Counted from the first letter of the stretch, positions 24,516 to 33,533 are shown. The stretch is DNA of 58,979 nucleotides from Flavobacteriaceae bacterium (GCA_031277475.1 JAITMJ010000063.1:1-58979); one strand, 5' to 3'. The notes: generated by a model from the letters alone, not told the origin. Translations and numbers: made by a program.

Positions 24516-24561
24516 TGAGCGCGGCAGGATTCGAACCTGCGACCGTCTGCTTAGAAGGCAG
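24516..24561 (-). pseudogene. 3'-half tRNA-Arg(TCT) fragment, probable attachment-site scar
   Basis: On the minus strand these 46 bases read as the 3' half of a tRNA. There is an anticodon arm (CTGC, loop CTTCTAA with anticodon TCT, GCAG), a variable region, a canonical T-arm (GCAGGTTCGAATCCTGC) and the acceptor strand CGCGCTC plus A. The D-arm and the 5' acceptor strand are absent. Similarity ends exactly at the anticodon stem. Integrases often target the 3' half of tRNA genes and leave such a copy at the far att site. Together with the integrase stub at 24713 this looks like the remains of an integrated element. Confidence 0.8.
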
Positions 24562-24712
24562 TGAAAATTTCCTTTCCGATATTTTCTTATTCTTTCAAAA
24601 TACCTATAAATAAAGGATTTATTAAAATTGTATTTTCTTTTGTTTTCTCATTTTTCACTTATTTTTTATAAATTTGTTGTACCTATGTTGTACCCGTATA
24701 AATTCAAATTCT

Positions 24713-24832
24713 ATGGCAACCATCAAAATAATTCAAAGAACAAAAATCTTATCAAATGGGCTATATCCCATATTTTTAAGAATAACCAAAGATAGAAAAT
24801 CTAAATTTATTTCTCTTAATTTAGTTATCTAA
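24713..24832 (+). pseudogene. N-terminal stub of a tyrosine integrase (39 codons)
   Basis: The frame MATIKIIQRTKILSNGLYPI continues FLRITKDRKSKFISLN and stops at 24832. This is the arm-binding N-terminus of Bacteroidota phage/ICE tyrosine recombinases, which normally have about 400 residues. Core-binding and catalytic domains are missing. The stub runs into the 3' end of the lipoprotein gene on the opposite strand (ends at 24825), so a deletion endpoint lies close to 24800-24835. The tRNA-Arg fragment 150 bases to the left supports an integrated-element origin. Confidence 0.75.
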
Positions 24833-25277
24833 AATTATTATCTTTCGTCTTCTCCGAGTCTAATAAATTCATATTCGTTTTAATCTGCGCCAAATATCGG
24901 TCTAAAATATTAATCTCATCAGAATTGAGTTGATGTTTTAATTTTTGCAGTTTTTTGTAGGATTTTTCATAATCCAAATATTTGTTTTTCAGTTCTTTAG
25001 AATTGCCTTTTTCATAATTTTCGATGTAATTTTCGAGATAATTTTTCAATTTTTCGGTTTCTTTATTCACATCATCACTGCTGAATTTCGGGAATCGGGA
25101 AATGATGTTCGTGATTTCCGAAGCATTATTGATTTTTTCAATGCGTTCCGAAATCGAAGTTTGATGATCAAAATCCGCGTCCGACAAAACATTTTCGAGC
25201 GGCGAAAGATTCACGCCCTCGGTGGTGCAGGAAAAAATTATAAAAATTGAGATGGATAAAACAAGAAATTTACCCAT
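24825..25277 (-). CDS. Putative lipoprotein, helical
   Basis: A 150-residue protein from the ATG at 25277. It begins MGKFLVLSISIFIIFSCTTE, a lipoprotein signal peptide with the lipobox cysteine at residue 17. The mature part is charged and predicted mostly helical (TEKLKNYLENYIENYEKGNS and KLQKLKHQLNSDEINILDRY). A longer frame from 25319 is rejected: the start at 25277 places the signal peptide correctly and overlaps the DUF4254 stop by eight bases (ATGGGTAA), a sign of translational coupling. It is the last gene of the DUF4292-envC-tatA-DUF4254 run. I do not recognise a family. Its 3' end abuts the integrase stub, so the C-terminus may have been altered. Confidence 0.8.
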   Translation of the reverse strand: MGKFLVLSISIFIIFSCTTEGVNLSPLENVLSDADFDHQTSISERIEKINNASEITNIISRFPKFSSDDVNKETEKLKNYLENYIENYEKGNSKELKNKYLDYEKSYKKLQKLKHQLNSDEINILDRYLAQIKTNMNLLDSEKTKDNNFR

Positions 25278-25884
25278 TTTTTGGATTTTGATAAAGAACG
25301 GGGTTGAGGCTTTCATCATTATACATTTTCATTTGTTTGTAAACTTTCATTTTAACCGTACCGTTCTCAATATCAATCAATAACCGGTTTATGGCGGCAC
25401 TCAAATCTTTTTGTTGTTCCAGCAAAACGTTCAGTTTTTCAGAGCATTTTTGGCGGTGTTCTTCGCTTGCGTTTTTTCTGTTTGCTTCGATATTCATGTG
25501 ATAAATTTTCAAAGCCAGAATTGAAAGCCTGTCCACAGCCCAAGCCGGAGTTTCGGTGTTGATTTTTGCATCGGATTTCGGAAGCGTTTTTTCATACTTT
25601 TGAAGAAACCAAGAATCTATAAATTCCACTAAATCAGTTCGTTGCTGATTAGATTTATCAATTCGTCTTTTCAGTTTTAAGGCATTGTCGGGATTGATGT
25701 TTTCATCGCGAATGATGTCTTCCAAATGCCATTGAACCGTATCAATCCAACATTTTGCATATAAAAGATGATCCAAACTTTGATTTTCGTAAGGATTTTT
25801 TATGGGATTATCCACATCATCCAAAACGTGATAATCTTCAATAGTTTTATTGAAAACTTGCCAAGCCGATTCTGAAAAAGACAT
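25270..25884 (-). CDS. DUF4254 protein
   Basis: 204 residues matching the Bacteroidota DUF4254 family. The diagnostic segments are WQVFNKTIEDYHVLDDVDNP near the N-terminus, LDHLLYAKCWIDTVQWHLED at about 38-57, LKLKRRIDKSNQQRTDLVEF and TPAWAVDRLSILALKIYHMN. The function is unknown; the conserved core is helical with many charged residues and has no signal peptide, so it is cytosolic. It lies between tatA (16 bases upstream) and the lipoprotein gene, with an eight-base overlap downstream. This order recurs in flavobacteria as I recall it, which hints at an envelope-linked role, unproven. Confidence 0.88.
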   Translation of the reverse strand: MSFSESAWQVFNKTIEDYHVLDDVDNPIKNPYENQSLDHLLYAKCWIDTVQWHLEDIIRDENINPDNALKLKRRIDKSNQQRTDLVEFIDSWFLQKYEKTLPKSDAKINTETPAWAVDRLSILALKIYHMNIEANRKNASEEHRQKCSEKLNVLLEQQKDLSAAINRLLIDIENGTVKMKVYKQMKMYNDESLNPVLYQNPKNG

Positions 25885-25899
25885 TTTGTTTCCGAGTTT

Positions 25900-26103
25900 T
25901 TAGTTTGAAGAACTTTGATTACCGGAAGTTTCGGATTCCTTTTTTTTATCGTCTTCCTTCATTCCGTCTTTAAATTCTTTGATGCCCGAACCCAAACCTC
26001 TCATCAATTCCGGAATTTTTTTACCTCCGAATAATAATAACACGACAATCACAAGAATTGCTATATGCCAAGGCGAAAGCGCAAGTATTACCAACTGATT
26101 CAT
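25900..26103 (-). CDS. tatA: Twin-arginine translocase subunit TatA/E
   Basis: 67 residues with one N-terminal transmembrane helix ([20 protein letters not shown]). [21 protein letters not shown] amphipathic helix and an acidic/polar tail follow. This is the classical TatA/E layout including the FG hinge and the conserved G after LM. TatA oligomers form the pore for export of folded proteins. tatC is not in this window. It precedes the DUF4254 gene by 16 bases and follows envC by 171 bases. Confidence 0.93.
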   Translation of the reverse strand: MNQLVILALSPWHIAILVIVVLLLFGGKKIPELMRGLGSGIKEFKDGMKEDDKKKESETSGNQSSSN

Positions 26104-26274
26104 TTTGAAAATTTTTGTAAAGTTAATTAATTAAAATTTTATCACGAGAAAAAAATCATAATTCCACTTTGAATAAAAACTTACTTTTTAGGGATCCAAT
26201 TCCCGATTAGTAAAAATATTTTGAAAACTAATTCCTGTTTTAGATTTAAAAAAATGGGGTCAAAAAAAACTTTT

Positions 26275-27837
26275 TCAATTCACCCAAAGTTGTGGATCCA
26301 CCGGCGTTGTTCCGCTCCAGATTTGAAAATCCAAAGTATAACTGCCGTCAAAATCTTCGCCCACTTCACCGATGGAACTTCCTGCGGAAATCGACTGATT
26401 TTTGGAAACCATCGTGTTTTTCAAATTGGAATAAACCGTAAAATATTCGCCGTGTTTCACCATCACCGTTTTCGAGCCGTCTTCCGAAGCAATCACGGTG
26501 CTTACGGTTCCGGGAAAAACGCATTTCGCAATCGTTCCTTTGCCAACCGCGATTTTCACGCCGTTGTTTTCTTCCCAAATCGTTTCGTAAACCGGATGTC
26601 GCTGTCTTCCAAATCGGTGCGTGATATTTCCGGAAACCGGCATTCCCAATTTTCCTTTGCTTGCTGCAAAATTTGCGGCAGTAGCACCGCTTGAAATTCC
26701 GAAATTGGTGAAAACTTTGGTTTCTGCGGCTTTTTTGGCATCTTCGTTTTTCTTTTTCAATGCGTCTTCTGTCGCTTTTGCCGCCGCCAATTTATCTGCC
26801 GCCGCTTTAGATTTTTCTTCGGCATCGCGCGTTGCTTTTTCCGCCGCCAATTTTTTTGCCTCTTCTTTTTCCGTAGCATCGGCTTTTGCGGCATCAGCAA
26901 CTCTTTTATTTTCTTCGGCGGTTTTTTTCGCCAAAAGGTCTGCTGCTTTTTTCGCTTCGGCTTCGGCTTTGCGTTTTTCTTCGGCTGCGGCTGCAAGTTT
27001 GGCGCGGTTTTCTTCTTCGATTCTCGCTTTTTCTTTCGCCGCAATTTCTTCCGCAATTCGCCGTCTTTCCGCTTCTGCCTTTTTCTCTGCTTCTTCTTTG
27101 GCTTTCGCCGCTTTCAATTCTTCGGCGATAATGGCGGCAATTCTGTTCTTCAATTTCTTGTCTTCCGCCTGTTTTTGTTTCAACTGAGCCGTAAGTTTTG
27201 CCTCATTTTTCTTGAAATCCGCCAAAACCAATTCTTTTTCTTTCTTTTCGGAACCGATAATCGCCAATTCTTTTTTCTGATTTTCCAGCAAAGTTTCTTT
27301 TTCTTTTATGGATTTTTCTCTTGCGGCAATAGATTCTTTCAATCGGGTAGAAGCCTCGGTAATTTTCTTCGCCTCTCGGTTTTGATAATCGGAATAATTT
27401 TGCAAATATTGAACCCTGCGAATGGCTTCACCCAAATTTTTTGACGAGAGAATAAACGTAACTTTATTTTGAACACCCTTGTTTTTATAGGCTTTCACGA
27501 GAACTTCGGCATAATTTTTTCTTAAAACTTCCAATGCTCTGTTTTGGCGATTGATTTCAAGTTGTTGAAGGTAAATTTCATCCTCAATAAAACGTTTTTC
27601 TTTTTGAGTATTGTTGTAAACTTTTTCCCGAAGTCCAATTTTTTTATTGATGTTCGCTAAATATGCCAACGAAAGTTTGGATTGCTGTTGCGTTTTGGAA
27701 AGTTCCGTATTGATGGCGGCAATTTCCTTTCTCAACGCATCGCTTTGTTTTTGCAACTGCTCTTTCGTCGGGGGTTGTCCGAAAACAATTCCGGACACAA
27801 AAATGATAATGAAAAATGCTAACTTCTTAATAATCAT
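26275..27837 (-). CDS. envC: EnvC-like murein hydrolase activator (degenerate M23 peptidase)
   Basis: A 520-residue periplasmic protein with a signal peptide ending VFGQ at about 21. Residues about 25-230 form a long coiled coil (QLQKQSDALRKEIAAINTEL and similar). About 235-375 is an extreme Ala/Glu/Lys-rich helical region reminiscent of TolA. The last 125 residues are a LytM domain starting GKLGMPVSGNITHRFG. Zinc ligands are lost: the usual HNGID is NNGVK and the final HFxIW is DFQIW. As in E. coli EnvC it should activate amidases rather than cut peptidoglycan. The start overlaps the DUF4292 stop by four bases (ATGA), so the genes are coupled. Confidence 0.9.
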   Translation of the reverse strand: MIIKKLAFFIIIFVSGIVFGQPPTKEQLQKQSDALRKEIAAINTELSKTQQQSKLSLAYLANINKKIGLREKVYNNTQKEKRFIEDEIYLQQLEINRQNRALEVLRKNYAEVLVKAYKNKGVQNKVTFILSSKNLGEAIRRVQYLQNYSDYQNREAKKITEASTRLKESIAAREKSIKEKETLLENQKKELAIIGSEKKEKELVLADFKKNEAKLTAQLKQKQAEDKKLKNRIAAIIAEELKAAKAKEEAEKKAEAERRRIAEEIAAKEKARIEEENRAKLAAAAEEKRKAEAEAKKAADLLAKKTAEENKRVADAAKADATEKEEAKKLAAEKATRDAEEKSKAAADKLAAAKATEDALKKKNEDAKKAAETKVFTNFGISSGATAANFAASKGKLGMPVSGNITHRFGRQRHPVYETIWEENNGVKIAVGKGTIAKCVFPGTVSTVIASEDGSKTVMVKHGEYFTVYSNLKNTMVSKNQSISAGSSIGEVGEDFDGSYTLDFQIWSGTTPVDPQLWVN

Positions 27838-28652
27838 TTAATTTCAGTTTTTTTATAATTTGCCGGAACAGAATACGGTGTTTCCATATTTGTGAAGGCA
27901 AAGGTCGTATTTTCAATTAAAATTTCAGTGTTTTTACTGCTTTTTATAATTATTTTAACACTTTTCGGGAGATTAATCCCTTTTTCAAAAACCCAACCGG
28001 AATAGTTGATTTCCAGCGTTTCGTTTTTTCGGATTTCGTTCAGGAAAACCTTTCTCAAATTGCCGTCTGCCGAATAATCCAAGCCGATTTGATATTCCGA
28101 AATTTTTCCGCCATTAGCGATGATTTGATTTTTTTTCGATGCCAAATGATAGCCTTGCGCATTTTTGGTGAGTTCAAAATCCGAAGCGTCAATCGGGATA
28201 AATGTTCGTCCCAAAAGCAAATTTTGCAGAGATTGAAAATCAATAAAAGTTACGCCGAGCAAATTATTCAGATAAGAAAAATCCGAATCTATATACGTTT
28301 TGTTCCATTTTTCGTAGGCTTTAATTCCGGAATCTGTAGCCATTCCGCGAGCCACGTTCAGGAAAAGTGCGCTCATATTCATCCAAATTTTTTTATCGTT
28401 TTCGATGTAAATCACGGCATCCAAATTTGGAATAAATGCGTCTGTATCCACATTTATTTTGGAATTTATTTTAATGCTTTGGAAGTTTGGCGGCGATTTT
28501 ATTTTGTTAAAAAATCCGGCATCGGAAACGGGAATATTCACGTCCACAGGTTTGGTAATCGCATTTTTTGCGGTGCAGGAAAACAACATCAAAATCAAAA
28601 AGATAGACGCGAAATACGAGATACGAGATTTCAGATTTTTATGATTTAGCAT
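27834..28652 (-). CDS. DUF4292 lipoprotein
   Basis: 272 residues from the ATG at 28652; an upstream TTG would add six residues but the signal starts after it. The lipobox is in ILMLFSCTA (Cys near residue 26). The mature part has SIKINSKINVDTDAFIPNLD, IWMNMSALFLNVARGMATDS and FIDFQSLQNLLLGRTFIPID, matching the Bacteroidota DUF4292 family. The fold probably resembles the LolA/LolB lipoprotein-localisation proteins, which would suit an envelope role, but this is inference. It is the first visible gene of the envC-tatA-DUF4254 operon and overlaps envC by four bases. Confidence 0.87.
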   Translation of the reverse strand: MLNHKNLKSRISYFASIFLILMLFSCTAKNAITKPVDVNIPVSDAGFFNKIKSPPNFQSIKINSKINVDTDAFIPNLDAVIYIENDKKIWMNMSALFLNVARGMATDSGIKAYEKWNKTYIDSDFSYLNNLLGVTFIDFQSLQNLLLGRTFIPIDASDFELTKNAQGYHLASKKNQIIANGGKISEYQIGLDYSADGNLRKVFLNEIRKNETLEINYSGWVFEKGINLPKSVKIIIKSSKNTEILIENTTFAFTNMETPYSVPANYKKTEIK

Positions 28653-29035
28653 AATTAATATTAACGCCAAAATACGGAATTATATTTTTTTTTGAATAAA
28701 AAAAGAATATTTTCTTTTGAGGATTTGAGGATATACAAGTTTTGAAAAATGAAATAACTTTTAATTTCCACAAATCTACAAACTCAAAATACTTTTCCAC
28801 AAAATTTTTAAATTAAATCCGCTTTCTATAAATTTGCCGAGTTAGAAGCCCCCTGTCCCCCGAAGGGGGAAAAAACGAAGAAAAACAATTAAAAAATTTG
28901 TGATAATTATTAAAGAATTAAAAAATTAGGAATTTTTCCCCCTTCGGGAAAATCCATAAAGTTTCATCGACTTCTTTAAAAAAATAAAAATTAAAGCGGC
29001 AAAAGCAAAAAGCCAAAAGCCAAAAGCAAAACATT
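28653..29035. other. Gene-free divergent region before parE
   Basis: About 383 bases between divergent genes. It contains the GC-rich palindromic repeat at 28857-28953 and, just before parE, the low-complexity run GCAAAAAGCCAAAAGCCAAA typical of spacers in this genome. No gene or exact promoter was seen. Confidence 0.6.
28857..28953. repeat. GC-rich palindromic intergenic repeat
   Basis: CCCCCGAAGGGGG (28857-28869) is followed by A's. About 65 bases later TTTTCCC (28936-28942) and GGGAAAA (28948-28954) form a second hairpin. GGGGGAAAAA in the first is also complementary to TTTTTCCCCC in the second, so a larger stem can form. Similar CCCCCGAAGGGGG spacers are, from memory, common in flavobacterial genomes. 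Confidence 0.55.
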
Positions 29036-30877
29036 ATGAACGAATTGGCAAATTATTCGGAAGAAAACATCAAAACCCTCGATTGGCAAGAGCATATTCG
29101 CCTTCGACCGGGAATGTATATCGGAAAATTGGGAGATGGTTCCTCGGCGGACGACGGGATTTATATTTTGCTGAAAGAAATTATCGACAATTCCATTGAC
29201 GAATTTCGGATGAACGCCGGAAAAAAAATCGAAATAAAATTGGACGACGGAAAAATTTCCGTTCGAGATTTCGGCAGAGGAATTCCCTTGGGAAAAGTGG
29301 TGGACGCCGTTTCCAAAATGAATACCGGCGGAAAATACGACAGCAAAGCCTTCAAAAAATCAGTCGGTTTAAATGGCGTAGGAACCAAAGCCGTGAACGC
29401 ACTTTCGGATTATTTTCAAGTGCGCTCGTTTCGAGACGGAAAAATGAAAATCGCCGAATTTTCACGCGGAAACATTACCGAAAACTTTCCCGAAGCCGAA
29501 ACTTCCGACAAAAACGGAACGGAAATCACCTTCGTTCCCGACCACGAAATTTTTCTGCATTTTAAATTCAGAAAAGAATACATCGAGCGGATGCTCCGAA
29601 ATTATGCCTACCTGAATCCGGGTTTGAAAATTGTGTTCAACGGCGAAACTTTTGTTTCCGAAAACGGCTTGAAAGATTTGCTGGAAGAAGAGTTGGAAAG
29701 CGATATTCTGTATCCGATTATTCATTTGAAAGACGAAGATATTGAAGTTGCCATCACACAATCCGATAAATCTCAGACGGAAACCTATTTTTCTTTCGTG
29801 AACGGACAAAACACAACGCAAGGCGGAACCCATCTCAACGCTTTTCGCGAGGCTTATGTGAAAACCATTCGTGAATTTTTTAATAAAAATTTTGAAGCGG
29901 CAGACATCAGAAAATCCATTATTGCCGCCATTTCCATCAATGTTGAAGAGCCGGTTTTCGAATCTCAGACCAAAACCAAACTCGGTTCCAACGATATGGG
30001 ACCAAACGGACCGTCGGTTCGCACGTTTATCATTGATTTTCTTAAGAATAAATTAGACAATTTTCTGCATAAAAATCCGGACGTTGCCGAAGCCGTTCAA
30101 AGGAAAATTTTAATTTCCGAACGGGAACGAAAGGAACTTTCGGGCATCCAAAAATTGGCGCGCGAGCGGGCAAAAAAAGTGTCGCTGCACAATAAAAAAC
30201 TGCGAGATTGCCGGCAACATTACAACGACCAAAAAGCCGAGAGAAAAGCCGAAACACAGATTTTCATCACCGAAGGCGATTCTGCTTCCGGCTCCATCAC
30301 GAAATCCCGAGATGTGGAAACGCAAGCCGTTTTTTCTTTGAAAGGAAAACCGCTGAATTGCTACGGACTGACGAAAAAAGTGGTTTACGAAAATGAAGAA
30401 TTTAATTTGCTTCAAGCCGCGCTGAACATCGAAGAATCTTTGGAAGATTTGCGCTACAACCAAGTGATTATCGCTACTGATGCGGATGTGGACGGAATGC
30501 ACATTCGGCTTTTGATGATTACATTTTTTCTGCAATTTTTTCCTGATGTGATTAAAAACGGGCATCTTTACATCCTGCAAACGCCGTTGTTTCGGGTGAG
30601 AAATAAAAAAGAAACGCGCTATTGCTATTCCGAAGCCGAAAGAATAAACGCTTTGAACGACCTCGGAAAAAATCCTGAAATCACCAGATTTAAAGGTTTG
30701 GGCGAGATTTCTCCGGACGAATTTAAGTTTTTCATCGGCAGCGATATTCGTTTAGAGCCTGTGGTTGTCGGGAAAGACCAAACCATTGACCGATTGCTCG
30801 AATTTTATATGGGAAAAAATACGCCGGATCGCCAAAATTTTATTCTGGAAAATCTTGTGGTGGAAGAACAAATGTGA
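29036..30877 (+). CDS. parE: DNA topoisomerase IV subunit B
   Basis: A 613-residue type IIA topoisomerase ATPase subunit. It has the N-terminal [18 protein letters not shown] and the GHKL ATP site ([44 protein letters not shown]). It also has TOPRIM residues in [16 protein letters not shown] (near 413) and [15 protein letters not shown] (near 481), and [14 protein letters not shown]. Length and the SITKSRD form fit flavobacterial ParE rather than GyrB. ParE works with ParC to decatenate replicated chromosomes. The usual parC neighbour is not here: a small membrane-protein gene follows. GyrB identity cannot be fully excluded without alignment. Confidence 0.92.
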   Translation: MNELANYSEENIKTLDWQEHIRLRPGMYIGKLGDGSSADDGIYILLKEIIDNSIDEFRMNAGKKIEIKLDDGKISVRDFGRGIPLGKVVDAVSKMNTGGKYDSKAFKKSVGLNGVGTKAVNALSDYFQVRSFRDGKMKIAEFSRGNITENFPEAETSDKNGTEITFVPDHEIFLHFKFRKEYIERMLRNYAYLNPGLKIVFNGETFVSENGLKDLLEEELESDILYPIIHLKDEDIEVAITQSDKSQTETYFSFVNGQNTTQGGTHLNAFREAYVKTIREFFNKNFEAADIRKSIIAAISINVEEPVFESQTKTKLGSNDMGPNGPSVRTFIIDFLKNKLDNFLHKNPDVAEAVQRKILISERERKELSGIQKLARERAKKVSLHNKKLRDCRQHYNDQKAERKAETQIFITEGDSASGSITKSRDVETQAVFSLKGKPLNCYGLTKKVVYENEEFNLLQAALNIEESLEDLRYNQVIIATDADVDGMHIRLLMITFFLQFFPDVIKNGHLYILQTPLFRVRNKKETRYCYSEAERINALNDLGKNPEITRFKGLGEISPDEFKFFIGSDIRLEPVVVGKDQTIDRLLEFYMGKNTPDRQNFILENLVVEEQM

Positions 30878-31030
30878 GAATTTGAACATGTGAAAATTGA
30901 GAATGAGATAATTGTAATTTCTAAAATCTAAAAAATATTACCTTTACAAACACAAAAAAAAGTGAAAGTGCCACAACTCAAATCATTACGATCACGGAAT
31001 TTCAAACCATAAAAACATCCGAAAATTAAC

Positions 31031-31066
31031 TTTGAACATTGAATTTTGAACATTGAATTTTTGAAC
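31031..31066. repeat. Short AT-rich tandem repeat
   Basis: TTTGAACATTGAAT occurs twice without mismatch (31031-31044, 31045-31058) and is followed by a partial third copy (TTTTGAAC). It lies between parE and the small membrane-protein gene, in non-coding DNA. Confidence 0.7.
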
Positions 31067-31083
31067 TTTTAACTTTTAAAGAA

Positions 31084-31563
31084 ATGAGACTAAGCAATCG
31101 CAGAAAAAAGCCGTTTTACAGTTTTATCAGCACCGTGTTGTTGATAAGTTTATTGGGAGGTGTCGGGCTGTTTTTTTTGAGAAAAGCCGGAATTAATATT
31201 TTCGGATTTTCAAATATTCAATACTTATTAGTGATAGCCGCTGCTGCTTTGCTGAACTTTTTTTATTTCCGTGAAAAGCAGATTTTTGAATACGACAGTG
31301 ACGGCGAAGCCCTAAACTTCAAAAACGAAAACTTGTCGCTGTTTTTCAAACCTGTGAAAGATGAGTTTCCCAAATACAAATTGGTGAAATATGAAATCAT
31401 GAAAATGCTTTTTATTAAAAAATTGTACATTACGATTTCAAGTAAAAAAGATAATTCTAAAGTTCTAAAATACCATATTTCTTTTTTATCAAGCAAGGAA
31501 ATAAAAGATTTGAAACTGTCTCTCAACAGAGTCATAAAAGCAAACAAGGAAAATAAACGTTAA
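31084..31563 (+). CDS. Small membrane protein with PH-like tail, unknown
   Basis: 159 residues. After a basic start (MRLSNRRKKPF) there are two transmembrane helices (about 12-33, FISTVLLISLLGGVGLFF; and 42-60, NIQYLLVIAAAALLNFFYF). The cytosolic tail alternates polar and hydrophobic strands (IFEYDSDGEALNFKNENLSL, KYKLVKYEIMKMLFIKKLYI) and resembles bacterial PH-like domains, though I cannot assign a family. It follows parE by 206 bases in the same direction and ends 41 bases from the convergent rho end. Codon use looks like its neighbours. Expression and function are unknown. Confidence 0.7.
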   Translation: MRLSNRRKKPFYSFISTVLLISLLGGVGLFFLRKAGINIFGFSNIQYLLVIAAAALLNFFYFREKQIFEYDSDGEALNFKNENLSLFFKPVKDEFPKYKLVKYEIMKMLFIKKLYITISSKKDNSKVLKYHISFLSSKEIKDLKLSLNRVIKANKENKR

Positions 31564-31604
31564 TGTGAAAATATCGCTTGCCTTCTTCTTTGATTTTTAT
31601 CTTT

Positions 31605-33365
31605 TTACCTATTCATACTCATCAAAAATTCCTCGTTGCTTTGCGTTCCTCTCATACTTTTTTCTATGAATTCCATCGCTTCCACGGGGTTCATATCCGA
31701 AAGGTGTTTTCGCAAAATCCACATTCTTTGTTGGGTTCTTTCGTTGTGGAGCAGTTCGTCTCTTCTGGTGGAAGATGCCACCAAATCGATTGCCGGATAA
31801 ACGCGTTTGTTCGCAATTTTTCTGTCCAATTGAAGTTCCATATTTCCGGTGCCTTTAAATTCTTCAAAAATCACTTCGTCCATTTTGGAACCGGTGTCTA
31901 TTAACGCCGTTGCAATAATGGTCAATGAACCGCCGCCTTCAATTTTTCGCGCTGCTCCGAAAAATCTTTTCGGGCGATGAAGCGCATTGGCATCCACGCC
32001 GCCGGAAAGTATTTTTCCCGAAGCCGGAGTTACGGTGTTGTAAGCCCGAGCCAATCTTGTGATGGAATCCAGTAAAATCACAACATCGTGTCCGCATTCC
32101 ACCATTCTTTGGGCTTTTGCTAAAACCAAATTGGCTACTTTCACATGTTTTTCCGCAGATTCGTCGAACGTTGAAGCAATCACTTCCGCATTCACACTGC
32201 GTTCCATATCGGTAACTTCTTCCGGACGCTCATCAATCAAAAGAACCATCATATACGCTTCGGGATGATTGGCGGAAATGGCATTCGCAATATCTTTCAA
32301 AAGCATTGTTTTTCCGGTTTTCGGTTGGGCAACAATCATCGCACGCTGTCCTTTTCCGATGGGCGCAAACAAATCCACAATTCGCGTGGAAGGCGTGGAA
32401 CCTTTTCCTGCCAAATCAAATTTTTCTTGTGGGAAAAGCGGCGTCAAATATTCAAAAGCCACGCGATCTTTGATGAAATCCAAATCTCTGCCGTTCACTT
32501 CTATCGGTTTTTGGAGCGAAAAATATTTCTCGCCGTCTTTCGGAAGCCGCACGATTCCTTTTATGGTGTCGCCGGTTTTCAAGCCGAAATTTCGGATTTG
32601 CTGAGACGAAACATAAACATCGTCCGGCGATGAAATATATGAAAAGTCCGATGAACGCAGGAATCCGTAGTTGTCCGGCAGAATTTCCAAAACGCCTTCG
32701 ATGGTTACGATGCCGTCAAAACTAAACTCTTTTTTCGGTTCGGTTTCTTCTTTTGGTGTCGAATTTTGTTCAGTATCAGCCGAGTTGTGTTTTGAAGTTT
32801 CGCTCGGGTTGTGATTTCCGTTCGGTTGTCCGTTTTGAGAGCCGTTGTTTTGGTGGTGTTGCTTATTGTTTTTTTGATTGGATTTATTCCGATTTTTATT
32901 TTTTTGATGCTGATTTTCAGCAGTTTCGGAAATTTCGGTTTCTTCATTCGGGCGAGGCGTTTCAGGTGCTGCCACAATTGCCGTTGCGGAATTTTCGGAA
33001 TTGGTTTTGTTTTTGGGCGGGTTTGGATTTCGCCTGCTTTTCTTTTTAAGATCCGAAGTTTCCGCCGGTTTTTCTTTTTCTTCAAAGGCTAATTCCGCAG
33101 GTTTCTGAATCGGTTTTTTCGTTCGGTTGTTTTTTGCGGACGGCGTTTTGGCGTTTGAAGCCGTTTTGTTTTCCCGCGGATTCACAGGCTGTTCCGTAGC
33201 GGTGTAATAATCTTTTGCAACCTTAGGATTGGAAGCCTGAAAGTCGAGAATTGCAAAGATTTTGTCGTTTTCAGTGCTGTTTTTTGAAGTTTTAGCACCT
33301 AAATCTTTCAATATTTTAGCCAAATCCGAATCGGACTTTGACCGTAGCGTTTCAATGTTAAACAT
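31605..33365 (-). CDS. rho: Transcription termination factor Rho with long disordered N-terminal insert
   Basis: A 586-residue hexameric RNA-dependent ATPase/helicase that ends transcription at C-rich untranslated RNA. Residues 1-55 are the Rho_N domain ([19 protein letters not shown]). About 60-215 is low-complexity, rich in Asn, Lys, Pro, Gln and Glu. The RNA-binding domain follows ([17 protein letters not shown]), then the ATPase with Walker [11 protein letters not shown] near 345, [13 protein letters not shown], and the Q/R-loop regions [21 protein letters not shown] comparable disordered insert in Bacteroides thetaiotaomicron Rho has been reported to form condensates. It has an exact promoter that interlocks with that of the divergent DUF4293 gene. 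Confidence 0.96.
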   Translation of the reverse strand: MFNIETLRSKSDSDLAKILKDLGAKTSKNSTENDKIFAILDFQASNPKVAKDYYTATEQPVNPRENKTASNAKTPSAKNNRTKKPIQKPAELAFEEKEKPAETSDLKKKSRRNPNPPKNKTNSENSATAIVAAPETPRPNEETEISETAENQHQKNKNRNKSNQKNNKQHHQNNGSQNGQPNGNHNPSETSKHNSADTEQNSTPKEETEPKKEFSFDGIVTIEGVLEILPDNYGFLRSSDFSYISSPDDVYVSSQQIRNFGLKTGDTIKGIVRLPKDGEKYFSLQKPIEVNGRDLDFIKDRVAFEYLTPLFPQEKFDLAGKGSTPSTRIVDLFAPIGKGQRAMIVAQPKTGKTMLLKDIANAISANHPEAYMMVLLIDERPEEVTDMERSVNAEVIASTFDESAEKHVKVANLVLAKAQRMVECGHDVVILLDSITRLARAYNTVTPASGKILSGGVDANALHRPKRFFGAARKIEGGGSLTIIATALIDTGSKMDEVIFEEFKGTGNMELQLDRKIANKRVYPAIDLVASSTRRDELLHNERTQQRMWILRKHLSDMNPVEAMEFIEKSMRGTQSNEEFLMSMNR

Positions 33366-33467
33366 AGATAAGTTTGTAGTAAAATGTGTTTATTTTAAAA
33401 AATAAAAATGCGATTGAGCAAGAAAATGTAAAGTCAGGCGACTTCAATTTTTATGTGTATCGAGTTG

Positions 33468-33498
33468 CAAATTTACACATATTTTTGAATAATGCAAA
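33468..33498 (-). promoter_or_regulatory. rho promoter (exact TTTG-N19-TAnnTTTG)
   Basis: On the minus strand TTTG (33495-33498), a 19-base spacer and TAAATTTG (33468-33475) match the consensus exactly. It lies about 100 bases before the rho start, leaving a long untranslated leader. Confidence 0.8.
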
Positions 33499-33514
33499 AT
33501 TTCTCCTATTTTTG
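33484..33514 (+). promoter_or_regulatory. DUF4293 promoter (exact TTTG-N19-TAnnTTTG)
   Basis: TTTG (33484-33487), a 19-base spacer and TATTTTTG (33507-33514) match the consensus exactly. The ATG at 33534 follows 19 bases later. Its -33 box lies inside the rho promoter spacer and the reverse also holds. Confidence 0.85.
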
Positions 33515-33533
33515 TAGCGTTTTTTTAATTAAA

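Noticed and set aside
26621-27187. A 188-codon plus-strand frame opposite envC, rich in Ala, Ser and Phe
   Set aside because: It is the complement of the Ala/Glu/Lys-rich helix codons of envC and has no start context or family.
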